Assembly: GCA_004154925.1 (NCBI GenBank)
Contig: QJNS01000023.1
Span: forward strand, 186,001-250,000
Direction of reading: 5' to 3'
From: Monosporascus cannonballus
Lineage: Eukaryota > Ascomycota > Sordariomycetes > Xylariales
DNA: 64,000 nt
Of the stretch, positions 1 to 11,266 are shown piece after piece. Each line of letters begins with the position of its first letter. Within the stretch, counting starts at the first letter, position 1. The translations under genes and the position numbers were made by a program. The notes beneath the pieces are model-generated. The model saw nothing but the letters and a program-made list of their open reading frames with translations, did no database searches and was not told the origin of the DNA.

Positions 1-3000
1 GAACTTACAGTGTTGTTAGTGGCCCTGGTGGAGGCAGCAAAAAAAAAAAAAAAGACGAAGAAGAAGGGAGAGAAAGGGAGTTAGTCGGTTCTGTAAGTAC
101 TTAAGCATGGAGTTACTGCGCAGTAGTTGAAGCCCCGATTCTCTTGTCCGATCACCCCGGTAGCAGAAGCGGGTCTTCCCCGTTCGTAAGCCGCAACAGT
201 CCCGGCACCCCTCCTGGAAATACCGGACTGTTTCTTCCTAATACCCTTGTAATAGATGCTTGTCTGGAAGGTTATAGAAAGGGATTCTCTAGCACGCGGG
301 TGGTAGGTCGACAGTTCTTGTGAGCCACCAACCGTTCATCTCCATATGCACACTATATGCATTGGAGCCCATCCAGCCATCCGATCCAGGCATGGTGTTG
401 CGAGATGGTGACGCCCCGCACACAAGCGAAGTGGCAGGTGGCCGGTCGGCCGGACGCTGAGATGAATATCAACCTCACTTGCTTCTTCCGTGGATATGCA
501 GATAAATCTATGATGCGAGCCGTTCGAACCTTTTTTTTTAGAAAAGGAGGAGGTTGGAATGCCGTGATGCTAGCCTGGTTTAGCTTTGCTCGTATCGGCC
601 AGAGTCGCATGGAGGAGCTGGCATCCAAGTCCTGGAGAACATGCGCTTGTCACACCCTCCATTACTAAGGTTGATATCAATTCCACCCGCCATATATGCC
701 ACAGAAGAGGTGGTGGGGTGAGGAAGGTGATGCTCTTGGAAAGCCTCTAGGGTCTTCTTCTGAACTCGGCAGCTGTGCCAGACTACGTCACACTGATCCT
801 TTACCACGTCGCCAAAGGACCATATTTAGCCATGATTTCCGACGTTAGCTGGAATAGAATCAGGCTCACGATTTTACTCCTACTCGAGCTTAGTAGTTGA
901 TGAGTAGACAAGGCAAGAGCATCAAGATGCTTATTAAGGTACCCGGCATCTACAGTATCCTAACTGTGTATACTTGCCGTGTAGATGCGAGACAGCAGGA
1001 TTCACTTGGAAGCCATTGACCAATCTGAATGTTTGCAGCAGGCTTGACTTACGCACCTGGAATAATCTCTGAAAGAGCTGTCTCGAGAAGGTGTGGAGAT
1101 CATGTGGCCATCCTTGAGATCCCCCCTGTCCGTAGTGAAAATATGATGAGAGATTCCGATTCGTCGATTTGATACGAGCGAGCAGTCTCAATCATACGAG
1201 CTCCGCGGATAGCCTCAAGGGCTGACCCGATACCGGTGGTCTACGTATGAGGTTAACAACCGCTTCACTTCTCAGAAGTTCTAGAAGATAATGCTTCAAT
1301 CGCCGTGTGGGCTCGGGCCGCCGGTAGCAATACCAGGTTCAGCCTGTCCTACGAGATGTAACTAGAATCGTCGCTGTCTTATGATCCGCTATCGAGGGAG
1401 GAATTTCATGGCGGCGCGGCCCATTTCAGTCATCCTCACTGGGAGCATTATCATTGATCGCCGGCGAATGGTCAGTCAAGGTTTCCGATATATCTGGCTA
1501 CATATGTATGCAGCTAGGGGTTGGACACGGTGCCCCAACGTCGCGCAGCTCCAATCACCCTTTGGCGGATTACACCATCAGCCGGGAAGCGGCATCACTG
1601 AAGCACGGCGGCAGTGACCGCTTGTGACGACGAGTAACAAAAGGCTGGAGCGAGCCGACTGCCGAATCGCTTCGGGCTGGCCATTACCTCTGCAGGGATA
1701 TGTTACGCATGCTGCCCGTGCTGTGCTGTACGACTCACTCGAGCTCGAGTCTCGACATCCGCTGCGTTGAACGGTACTGTAGCTACCTAATCGATGCCCA
1801 TCTATTTAGCCTCGGCTGAACACTATAGTTTGGAACAACAACACTGCTTGGTGCACGATGGCTCGGACGCGGAGGACGTTGTGCTCGAAAATGGACTAGG
1901 GACGCGTTTGACTTCGCCCGAGACCGAGCAACAAACAGCGATATCCCCGTTCGTCTCAGCGGTGTATGTATGTGACAACTGGGGCGGCGTTATTCTCAAA
2001 GACGTTGTGAGAGGGGCCAGTTAGCTGCAGCTCGCTCATACCACGAACTATGTGTGCTTGGCTCGAGACGGACAATTGGGAGATAGATGGCCCCCAAGCG
2101 CCAATGAGATTATAGCTTTGTTGCAGTTCACACGATATACACACGTACATGGACCTACACAGACGCATTTTGAACAAGGGTGTCCTATTCGCTGATTAGA
2201 TCATCTAGTCTATTGATATATGAGATCTGAAATTTACATCTGAGGATGTTTCCAAGAAAGATGGAGCTAAGAAGAAACTGATATATGTCTATAGAGAATC
2301 GGTAAGGGTTGGGGCTTGAGTGAGTTGATCTATATACTTCAGATAACAAACAAGAGCGATCGACAGCTCATGCTGGACGAAAAAGCGATGCAACAGACTG
2401 AGGCATGGAGAATTTCCGACTTATAGCCTCTTTCTGCAAAGTTCCTTTCGAACGGCAGCACTCACCATGGTGACGACATCGTCTTTTGACGAGCGTCTGG
2501 TGGTGGGTCGTGCTAACTCTCTGAGGGGGCTTCATATCGTATCGAATCTTCAGATACTAAGCAACTCGGATCGTTTACAAAGATCTGTTTCGGCAAACCC
2601 TTGAACGGTGCTTTCGTGTGGATTTTTTTTCCTCGTCCTGTTGGAAGCACTGGCACATACTTCGGCTTTATTTACACTCCGCATCTGCATTGCGTAGATC
2701 CTCGGTTGACGGAGGGGGGTCTTGGACATAATGTATGCATATTAATTGATTCGGGTGGCAGTGCTGGCAAAGTGACGAATTGCTGGGTGAATGAACCTCG
2801 ACTAGATCTGCAGGTAGTTTAAATGGTCAGGACCAGCCGCAGACCCGGAGGGAGATGCGATATCCAGGAGCTTTTGCAAACCACCGACAACTACTCTTGC
2901 GCGGGCTCCCTTTCTCGGATTTGCCTACCTTAATATACGCGGCGATGAGAGGCATTTCTTACCGTGTGTGTATCCGCTCTTTCAAGTGATTAGAGTGCTG

Positions 3001-4241
3001 CGTGTTTTCTCAATCCGACGTGTAATGGATAACGTGTTGCATATTTATAGTTCAATCGGATCCGATACACCCTGATCAACTCTTCCTAGGTTCATTCTGG
3101 TATTATGATCGATCTCTCGACTGTTTATTCACATGTACGAGGTAATTACTTTTTCCTTTACTATTTTTTCCATCCTTATTTATGTTTGGCAAGTAAGTGC
3201 AATTGGTGGAACTGACTCTTGCAGCGTTTTATAAACTCAATTAAGGGCTTTCATCGGTCCCCTAAATGTTATCTCGTATTGCCATGCCTGCGATGCCGCG
3301 CTTGGTGCCTTTCGTTTTGTCAGCCCATGTAAGATACATACCAAGGTAGACTGCTTCGTATGAAATACATGTGTAATACCACTGTCACCTACCAATTCTA
3401 GTACTACAACATCGGTACCGTTCAAGAATTCCGTGGATGCATAACTGTCCGCTACGCGGCCTAAGCTTCTTGAGGCGGGAGCGCTGAAGCACCTGCATAT
3501 CCACTAAACTTTGGCTTTCCTGCCTTGAATTTTGGAATCTACTTACCAACCCCGTTCGGGCTTGGCGGTAGTTGTCATACCGGCATTTCCTTTTCCTGGC
3601 GCTCTCTCTCTCTTCCCTCCAATGGACTTTTGACTTTACCCAGACTTGCTTAATCCTCCCACACATACTTGATTTCCACCTCATTCCTTTCCTTCGTTTT
3701 TCCTATTCTTACTCTCGTTTTTCTGTTTTGACTGCCGGTCGACTTTGTACGTTGTGCAAGCTCGCGACGGTAACGTTTGGCTATCACGAGCGACATAGTG
3801 GGTGACTCTTTGGTCTCATCAGTGGCTTTACCAAACACCCGATACCTATACTGTCGCTCGCTCACTTTCTTTGTGCTCCCTTCGTTGGCTGTTCATTCGC
3901 TCATAATCTCACCTCACTTGCTCTTCCTCCTCCACGTCCGAGTACCCACAATTTTCCTTGGTCATGGCCGTCGTACTCAGGAACATGCTCGGTTTTCTGT
4001 GAAATCTTAGACGTATTGGCCCAGATTACTCGCAGGTCTATCGGATTGGTCCATTGCCATCGCAAGCGTTAGCTTCCGAGTCCCCTGGGCGTTCGTCCGA
4101 GCCTAAACTCTATAACCCTGCGGCTTGCTATTGTCAGCGTTCATTCATCCGGACGTCGCAAACCGATAAAGCCCGGATACAAGAGAAAACATCCCTAATT
4201 GATCCCGGCTGTAAACCCTTGCTACCCGGCTGCCCGACACA
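1..4241. other. gene-free stretch, left edge
   Basis: No supported gene. All open frames are short, overlap on both strands and show no family resemblance. A 15-base A run lies at 39-53. The last 600 bases become pyrimidine-rich and lead into the WSC gene (listed separately). Confidence 0.6.
3570..3960 (+). promoter_or_regulatory. pyrimidine-rich promoter / 5' leader of the WSC gene
   Basis: Long CT-rich runs (for example around 3600-3620, 3690-3725 and 3925-3960) lie 280-670 bp upstream of the WSC start. Pyrimidine tracts of this kind are common just upstream of transcription starts in filamentous ascomycetes. I see no clear TATA box, so the start site is inferred only from composition. Confidence 0.35.
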
Positions 4242-5691
4242 ATGGCTTTCTCAATGCGGACTCTGTCCTTTGCGGCCATCGTGGCCCTGATGGGTAACAT
4301 AACTCCTGTGCTATCTCTTGACATGGCATTTTGCGCTAGATTCAATACTGCCTCTTCAGGACCACGTAAGTTTCATACTCAGTCGTTCGTGACCCCCAGC
4401 CGGCTAACCGCTACTTTGGCAATAGATTTTAATATATGGCAGTCCAATGGACTCTGTCATGATACCTGCCAAGGGTCCGCCTTCGCTATCGTCCAGGACA
4501 ACAATTGTTGGTGCAGCGACTACGAACCTGCCGACTCGGTAACAACAGACGTCGGTGACTGCAATACGAACTGCCCCGGCTACCCGGATGAAAACTGCGG
4601 AGGTGATGGTTTATTCGGGTATATGGCTCTCGGCCCGGAGCCTGCTGGAACAAGAGGCGCTAGCTCCTCGAATCCAACTACAAAAGCTCGTTCTACGACC
4701 ACAGTAAGTATTGGACCTCTTGCTTTTTGCTGTCCTTTAGACAGGGGTCTCGTCAAATCTTCCAGGGCTCACCCTATGCCCGACGACCTGGTTTTGTAGC
4801 GAAGTGCTCGCCACTGCAGCTGGTTGATATGTCATTTTAACAACTATGCCGGAACCAGGAAGTCACTACGACTGTGGAAAATGGGTTTACTACGACTGTG
4901 CTGGCCACGGTGACTCTGGTCCCAACCCCATCTGACAAGACCACCTCTGCCACTCCCGCTCCCGTATGACTAACTAATTTCCTTGCCATCTCGAACTCGT
5001 TACCCCGTTGCATCTTGACCTAGATGACCGTATTCCAACAATACTGACAAATCTACCATAGGCGCCGACCACCACTCAAGAGACAACCGAGCGAACCACT
5101 GCTCAAGAAACAACCGAGCGAACCACCGCTCAAGAAACAACTGAGCGAACCACCAAAACGCAGCCACCGACCACATCAGTTGAAACGATCACCGCCGGTG
5201 GGACCACTCTGCTTCAGACCGTTACCGTAATGCCCACGCTCTCATCTAGTGCAGCCGTGGATTCCGGTAACGATACACTCGGGACAACGCCAGAACCGCA
5301 TCATGGAATCCCGACCGGTGCGGCCGTTGGAATTGCAGTTGGAATACTCGGATTTCTCGCCATTCTATCCGGAATCGGTGTCTTTTTCTGGCTCCGCCGC
5401 AGGAGGCTCGACCAGGAGGCAGCGATGGAGAGATCGAACAGTGGGAGAGGCAGTTCAGCGGGAATGATGAGCACACCGAGGACCGAGATGGCATCGATTT
5501 GGGATGAGCAGTCGATGAACCGGAGGAACAGTCGAATCATGCCTCACGATCCTCGCATGGATCCTTTTGCTGGCAACCTATACAGCCAGTTCGGAAACAA
5601 GAGCCGGGAGAGTATTAACACCATACAAGACAACCAGGATTATTCGAGAAAAGTACTGCGAACAACGAACCCAGATCCTCCTGAGGAATGA
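4242..5691 (+). CDS. WSC-domain cell-surface sensor, single-pass membrane protein
   Basis: Four exons: 4242-4365, 4426-4703, 4859-4963 and 5062-5691, giving 378 residues; introns have GTAAGT/GTATGA donors and keep phase. Residues 1-25 form a signal peptide (basic start, hydrophobic core, end near PVLS). Residues 30-115 are a WSC domain with eight cysteines, including the NGLCHDTC and NNCWC blocks. A Thr/Ser-rich stalk of about 130 residues follows, including three TTAQETTER-type repeats, then a membrane helix at about 256-280 stopped by RRRR and a cytoplasmic tail of about 95 residues. This is the architecture of yeast Wsc1-3 wall-stress sensors, which signal through Rho1 to the cell-integrity MAP kinase cascade; WSC domains also occur in other fungal surface lectin-like proteins, so the sensor role is inferred. 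Intron 1 is 60 nt without a stop, so its retention would insert 20 residues. Confidence 0.85.
5077..5156 (+). repeat. three tandem 27-bp repeats in the WSC stalk
   Basis: Near-identical 27-bp units encode QETTERTTA-type nonapeptides in the O-glycosylatable stalk. Units differ by single silent or conservative changes. Copy number in such repeats is prone to change by slippage, which would lengthen or shorten the stalk. Confidence 0.8.
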
Positions 5692-8600
5692 AATCTAGCG
5701 GGATGACGTCTAGGTTAGAGGGGCGGAGGACCGTCCCTGGAACGTTAATTGACGATGCGCATGAAATTTCCCCGGCTAGATTCACCTTTTGGGTCACTGC
5801 ATTACATTTTCGAGATACCAGGATGGCGTTTTCAGGAGATGGCATAGGCAACAATTTCCAGCGAGCACGTATTGGCAACGACACCACCCACCGGCAGGCA
5901 ACTATCCTTCGAGTCAATTTACACCGCGAAGCGGGATGCTGTTTTCGATTCTAACCTTTCATTTTCGAAGTTTAATATTCAATACCCACCGCAAGGGGGA
6001 AATTTGGGTGGCAGGCAGGATTTATTTAGATCAGTGCATGTATCATAGAGTGGCCAATTATCTTAACTTTTGGACGCCGGACTCCCTTACGCCCACGTAG
6101 GGTCGCAGGCGGGAGATGTAGGTCCGCCGAAGAGGGTTACGGGTCGGAGGCGAGAGTATGAAATTATAGCCGGAAAATACATACAGACATCATGGAAACG
6201 CTTGAGGAACATAGTACATACTCACAGGCCAGAACAATGGGTTTGGCATGGCGGTTATTGGTAGAAAATCGGCGACAGGAAAGCTGTCGATAATCATGGC
6301 AACGTGACTTTTTTACATCTTACTACTTTATGGGAGATATCATCCTCAGGCACAATTGCCCGTTTTGGTAAAGCCGGTGCCATATGTTTCGAAGAGGCTT
6401 AGTGGTCTTTCGTAAGCAAAATCTTAGAATTCCATCCTATGGAAAGAGGACACCATTATTAATCCCACTCTACCCTACCAAAAGATCTTAGGTATAATAT
6501 GAAATACTCTCTCTATCACCCATAGTCACGGCAGCTAGGTGGAGGACCTCCTCCGGGCTTCTCACTTTAACGTTAGGGTAGGCGCCCCGGGTAGCAAACG
6601 ATCAAAGCAGGGAGGCAGACTCGTGGGGGAGCAAAACTTGGAAGCCAACCCTTCCAGCGCAGACGATGATTTTCACCCCTCTCGCAATCGCTTGTATCAT
6701 AGCGCACGCGTTCGCGCGTCCGCCAAAGCTCCAGGCCGGCAGGCGGCGGGCGACAAGTTACGGTTGACGATGACCGGCGACGCGACACACGCACACCCAT
6801 AAGTATATTGTGGGTTATGCGCAAATAATATGCCGTCAGCTAATAATAGGGGGGCTGAACGCCACATGCACCAGTTTGGGATGCAAAATCCTGTAGCTGG
6901 TAGGGTAGGTAAGCAGTACCAAGAGTAATAATTCTCCAACGCGTCGATCTATTCGCCCACTGATGCGGTCCTTGCAGACAAGCATTACTATTCCGATTGG
7001 TCGTGCCTTGGTAACGGTCTGGTTCCTGAGAAATCAGGTACAACGGAATCCACCTAACACGAGTCGTAATATACCTCAACTCAATTCGGCGGGGCGTGGG
7101 AAAAGGGGAGGAGAGATCTAGGCATTATCATCATCTCGATAACACGCCGCTCCTGAGCTTGAGCTTGAGCTTGAGCTCTGGGCGATAAATAGCGCCACAT
7201 GCTGCTACTGTCTGAAGCTACTGTGCTGTGCTAAACAAGTCACATGTGCTTATGCTAGGCAAAAAGGCCTAATAATACCGATTATCACACAGAAATACGC
7301 CGGCTGCGTTACTAGTTTGAGACACACATGGCTGGCCCGCCATCCGGGGGGCGCACCACTGGCGCCTCCGTCCGTCCCTGCTGGCTGGAAGATCCGTTTC
7401 GGCAGACGAGAACCGCCCATCCCGCTTCTATTGGCACGCTGTCTGCATTAGCGCCACGCGCCGGACACCTTCTCGTACTAATTGCTGGCCCCCTCCCCTT
7501 TCTCTGTCAAGTTGATACATAACTTCGGTGTCTGGTGCATCTATTGTACCTGTTGGATTCGGTTGTCTTTGGGAGGGCGGATAATCTCGTAAAATCGAGC
7601 AGCCAAGTCACCAGCGCCCCTACAATATGATATGCGATATCTCCGTGGCTGCGAGGAGACAAGAGAGGCAGACAGATGAGTGGTGACGCTTCGGGTTCCG
7701 TACAGAGCCTCAACCGAGATCTCCCGGCCGCGTGTGAGATCTCGTCTAAGTGGGGCCTGCCCGACAAAGTCCACTCGGCAGATCCTACTACGGAAATCAT
7801 ATTACCAATGTCTTTCTATGTCAGCTTGTTGCGCCGGGGACCTTGCTCTAACGTCCACATGTAAATAAAATGGAGAGGCTCCGCCACGAAGCGTAACTTT
7901 CGAGCCAAAGTTAGGATACTGATCTAGCGGAATACCCAGAAACGACCACAGCTATCAGAGACAGCCTACTGTCGATTTTTCCAAAGCACCTATTGCTCGT
8001 ATGCATAGAAAATAAATATCCTAGCAGACCTGGATAGCTGTGGCTTCGAGATACAGCGTTGCGCTAAGTATTTAGCTCAATATCAGCACCCATGTTACGG
8101 CCAGCAACCAAATCGGAACGACCAATTAGACGAAGAGATTGAGATAGTGCTTAAGAGTTGCCAATAGCGGGAAGCTTTCATCACCGACAAAAGGCTTACA
8201 TTGAAGACGCGAGGAGTAGCGAAAAAGTACTCGGCGCTGGGTGGAAATAACCACAGGCTAGTCACCACAGAGACTGTAACCCGACCCGGACATCATGAGG
8301 GGGAGAAGATACTCCAGGTCTGGAGTCGGTCCTGACTTGTTCCGCGGCACGTCCTCATAGTCCGCCACGTTTTTCGGCGGGGACACCTACCGCCATCGGG
8401 AGGCAGGTGTCCGGACCGGGGGTTGCCGACCCCCCAGGGAGTGGTCGGCAATCAGCGTAGCAGCCCTGTTCCCGGCTACCGGTACGGATATCCTATGCCG
8501 GAGACCGCCTGTGCAACAACCCTCGCAGACGGAATGCCGCGCGATTTGGCCGCCTTTCCCGTCTCGCGGGCGCCTAGGTCGCCTACACAGCAGACACGGA

Positions 8601-9004
8601 CCAACCAAGCCTGCAGTTTTGAGCTGTCCACTTGTGCACATCAGCTGTGCGAGTTATCTCGTCGGAGTCAGTGGGTGCCTCATCTGGTGGCGGGAAGTAT
8701 TATCATGCAGCTTATAGAGTCCCCTTTGCCGCCGTGCGTATGGAATTGGTGAGTTCCAGTTATGGTACATATCATGATCCATATGTGAATGGGACACGAG
8801 GACCGATCCAGTGGTCAGGAGCCTTTGCTTCCACTCTTTTTGCCTTAAGTCCATCTCATAGATGCCACCTATTCAATTCCTTCTGTTGCCATTCCCGTCG
8901 TCTACGTGATGGCCCATCCATCAGGCGTCAGACAACTATAGACATCCTTCTAGATATCTTTTCCACCTTCTCAACCGCTTGAGTCGCACTCAACCTCACT
9001 CGAG
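5692..9004. other. gene-free stretch between WSC and collagen-like genes
   Basis: No supported gene. It holds the 3' region of the WSC gene, a (TGAGCT)4 microsatellite at 7154-7177, and a GC-richer patch at about 8380-8640 with overlapping open frames on both strands but no recognisable protein. From about 8830 it becomes CT-rich, the probable promoter and 5' leader of the next gene. Confidence 0.55.
8840..9004 (+). promoter_or_regulatory. CT-rich leader of the collagen-like gene
   Basis: Pyrimidine-rich stretch ending four bases before the chosen ATG at 9005. Its position supports that ATG as the true start and argues against a further upstream coding exon. Confidence 0.35.
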
Positions 9005-10610
9005 ATGCCAATTTCGCGCAATAAAACGAGTGCTCCGAGTCTCTATACTCCTCCGCCTACAGTGATGCTTAGAGCAAGATGGCCGAGAATAGTCACTCTC
9101 ACCATAACTAGGCCGTCAGTGACAAGCATAGCCGTCATTTCCCTAGGAAATGGAAATGCCGATGACACCGCGCCCACGCGCGATGTAACAGACAACGCAG
9201 TTAGCACGACGACTCCCAGCCCTGCGCCAGCACCCGGAAGCGCAAGGAAAGGGGTCTCAGAGGCCGCCGTCGCCATAGTAGGGGTTACCCTGGGCCTCAC
9301 ATGCGTGCTATTGACGTTGTGCTTCCTCTGGAGCAGGCGAAGAAAGAAGAGAAACTCGGGGTCGGAGTCTCCTTACTACGCCGCTTACCCGTATAAACCG
9401 CCTCGAGGGCCTCGCGGGCTGCCGGGACTGCTGGGGGAACCGGGGCCGCCAGGGTCACGAGGAGAACAGGGACCTCAGGGCTTACCTGTGAGCTACTCCT
9501 CGCGTCTCGCCCATGAGGTCGTGCTAATTACGTCGTTGAGGGAATCGGTCTACCCGGTCCACAGGGACCCAAGGGTACAGCCGGCCCACAGGGGCCACAG
9601 GGGCTCCAGGGCCTTCAGGGTTTAGCGGGGCCTATTGGCCGTAAGACCTCTACCTTTCATCGACCTGAAGAACTATGAGAGCTACTCACGAGCTCCAAAC
9701 GGCATTTTTACACTTACATGAGGTGATCAAGGGGCTAACTTACAACCGGTGAAGCTCAGGGAGCACCTGGCGTAGCGGGACCTGCTGGGCCAGCGGGTAA
9801 GTGCCCCCATGCTCTATATCCGATGAAGGAACAGTGTTTCGAAGATTTGTCTCGGGGACTGCATCTTTAAGGCCGCGGATGGAAGCCGCCGCTGATGCGC
9901 GACTTATGTAGGTCAACCGGGTCCTTCGGGTCCTCAGGGGTTGCCCGGAGTTCCCGGTCCAGAAGGGCCACAGGGACCCCAGGGGAGACCGGGTCGTCAG
10001 GGGTGCGTTCTCTTGACATAAGATGCCATATCTCGCTTCTGAGTGAAGCTGCTAACGACCAAAACCAAAGAGATGCGGGGATTGCCGGAAGAGACGGCCG
10101 GGATGGCAGAGACGGCGCCGACGGTAGAGATGGCATCCACGGAAGAGATGGTAGAGATGGTAGAGATGGCGCCGATGGGAGGGACGGCGTGGATGGCAGA
10201 GACGGTGAGCCAGGACCACCGGGGTGAGTTATGGGTTATGGTTCCTAAAGACGAGCCTTGGCGCCTAAAATTCATGAACCTGCTGCCGTGCAAGAGGATT
10301 TCTGCTAAATAACCGACGTCTACAGGAGAGATGGGGAGCGCGGACCTCCTGGAGAAGCTGGGGCCGCGGGTGAAGCTGGGCCAGCGGGTGAACGCGGGCC
10401 TCGCGGGTAGGTAGCCTTCAAGCGTGATCCCGTACCCCCAGTGGGGAGCATCAGGTCTGACTATCATGCAGTCGGCGTGGCCGTCGGGGCCCCCGGGGCG
10501 ACGAAGGTCCCAGGGGACGCGCGGGTGCTCGTGGTCCTCGGGGAGATCGTAGGCGTAACTGCTGCGATTGCAACGTGGCATCCAACCGCAGCGAATCAGA
10601 CGAGAGCTAA
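9005..10610 (+). CDS. membrane-anchored collagen-like protein
   Basis: Seven exons: 9005-9487, 9541-9640, 9755-9796, 9912-10002, 10071-10223, 10326-10406 and 10472-10610, giving 362 residues; phase is kept at every join and each exon continues the Gly-X-Y register. Residues 1-86 are Thr/Pro/Ala-rich with no clear signal peptide. A membrane helix spans about 87-109 and is followed at once by SRRRKKRN. From about residue 134 to 341 the chain is nearly uninterrupted Gly-X-Y: first Pro/Gln-rich, then a GRD/GAD block, then an Arg/Glu/Ala-rich block. The tail has NCCDCN and a Ser/Asp/Glu-rich end. The triplets predict a collagen triple helix. By the positive-inside rule the helix would face the cytosol, unlike secreted or spore-surface collagens. 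Function unknown; related to the scattered fungal collagen-like proteins (Metarhizium MCL1 has a collagenous region), but not an orthologue I recognise. Confidence 0.8.
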
Positions 10611-10777
10611 CTATTGGTTCATAGTCTCTTAGTATCTCCAGTAAATGCTCGAGGTTTTCAGAGGTGGTCATTGCTAAAAAAAAAAAAAAGAACTACCAAC
10701 CATCACGGGGAGACGATATCTAAGTTGCTCGTGTAGGATTAGCGCCCATTTTGCTGGTTCGAGCCTCCATATCGAGA
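10611..10777. other. short convergent intergenic gap with A13 run
   Basis: Only 167 bp separate the collagen-like stop from the stop of the minus-strand gene. An A run at about 10676-10689 would serve as a T-rich 3' tract for the minus gene. The two 3' UTRs probably overlap. Confidence 0.5.
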
Positions 10778-11266
10778 CTAGAAACCATGGCATCTTGGCT
10801 GAAAAGCAGAATTATATCTAGACTGACAAGCACGATGGGACCTCCATTTGTTGACCCCACGCGCGCTGACGACCAATTCCATGATTTTCAACACAGTCTC
10901 CTCCCTTACACTCTCCATCCACCTTCGCAACGACTCCTGTCGGGCTCTGTTTTCTACCTTCTGTTTCCGGACCCGTCTCAACTCCGACAGGGCCTTCAGC
11001 TTGCTGATGAAAGGATATGTTTGCCCTGTAGACACCACTGCTGGTAGTCCAGTCCTTGGAATCAACTGCGCATTCATGGCCTCTAATCCGATCCCGTGGT
11101 GATCACAATAAGCCAACATGAGGTGCTCGAAGCTGATGAATTCAGCAGCTTGAGCCTCTTTGATCGACATCCCGGTCCCTGTACCGTCGGGTAGTTCAGT
11201 CTTGGGGCCATCGTCGCTCTGGCCGGTGCGACAATCTTCGTTCGGCCTAATACTTGAGCTTCTCAT
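10778..11266 (-). CDS. hypothetical protein, basic and helical
   Basis: Single open frame of 162 residues from the ATG at 11266; the frame runs a few codons further upstream without another ATG. I do not recognise a domain. Visible features: a polar, disordered first 40 residues; a moderately hydrophobic middle (AAEFISFEHLMLAYCDHHG); and a strongly basic amphipathic segment with many Arg, Lys and Glu (about residues 93-130) that could form a coiled coil. The last 25 residues look less protein-like, so a 3' splice may remove them. Codon usage resembles the neighbouring genes more than random sequence does. Convergent with the collagen-like gene. Confidence 0.42.
   Translation of the reverse strand: MRSSSIRPNEDCRTGQSDDGPKTELPDGTGTGMSIKEAQAAEFISFEHLMLAYCDHHGIGLEAMNAQLIPRTGLPAVVSTGQTYPFISKLKALSELRRVRKQKVENRARQESLRRWMESVREETVLKIMELVVSARGVNKWRSHRACQSRYNSAFQPRCHGF

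Noticed and set aside
505..545. GTTCGAACC followed by a T run, resembling a tRNA 3' end
   Set aside because: The T-arm stem does not pair and no cloverleaf lies upstream.
7154..7177. (TGAGCT)4 tandem repeat
   Set aside because: Simple microsatellite with no sign of function.
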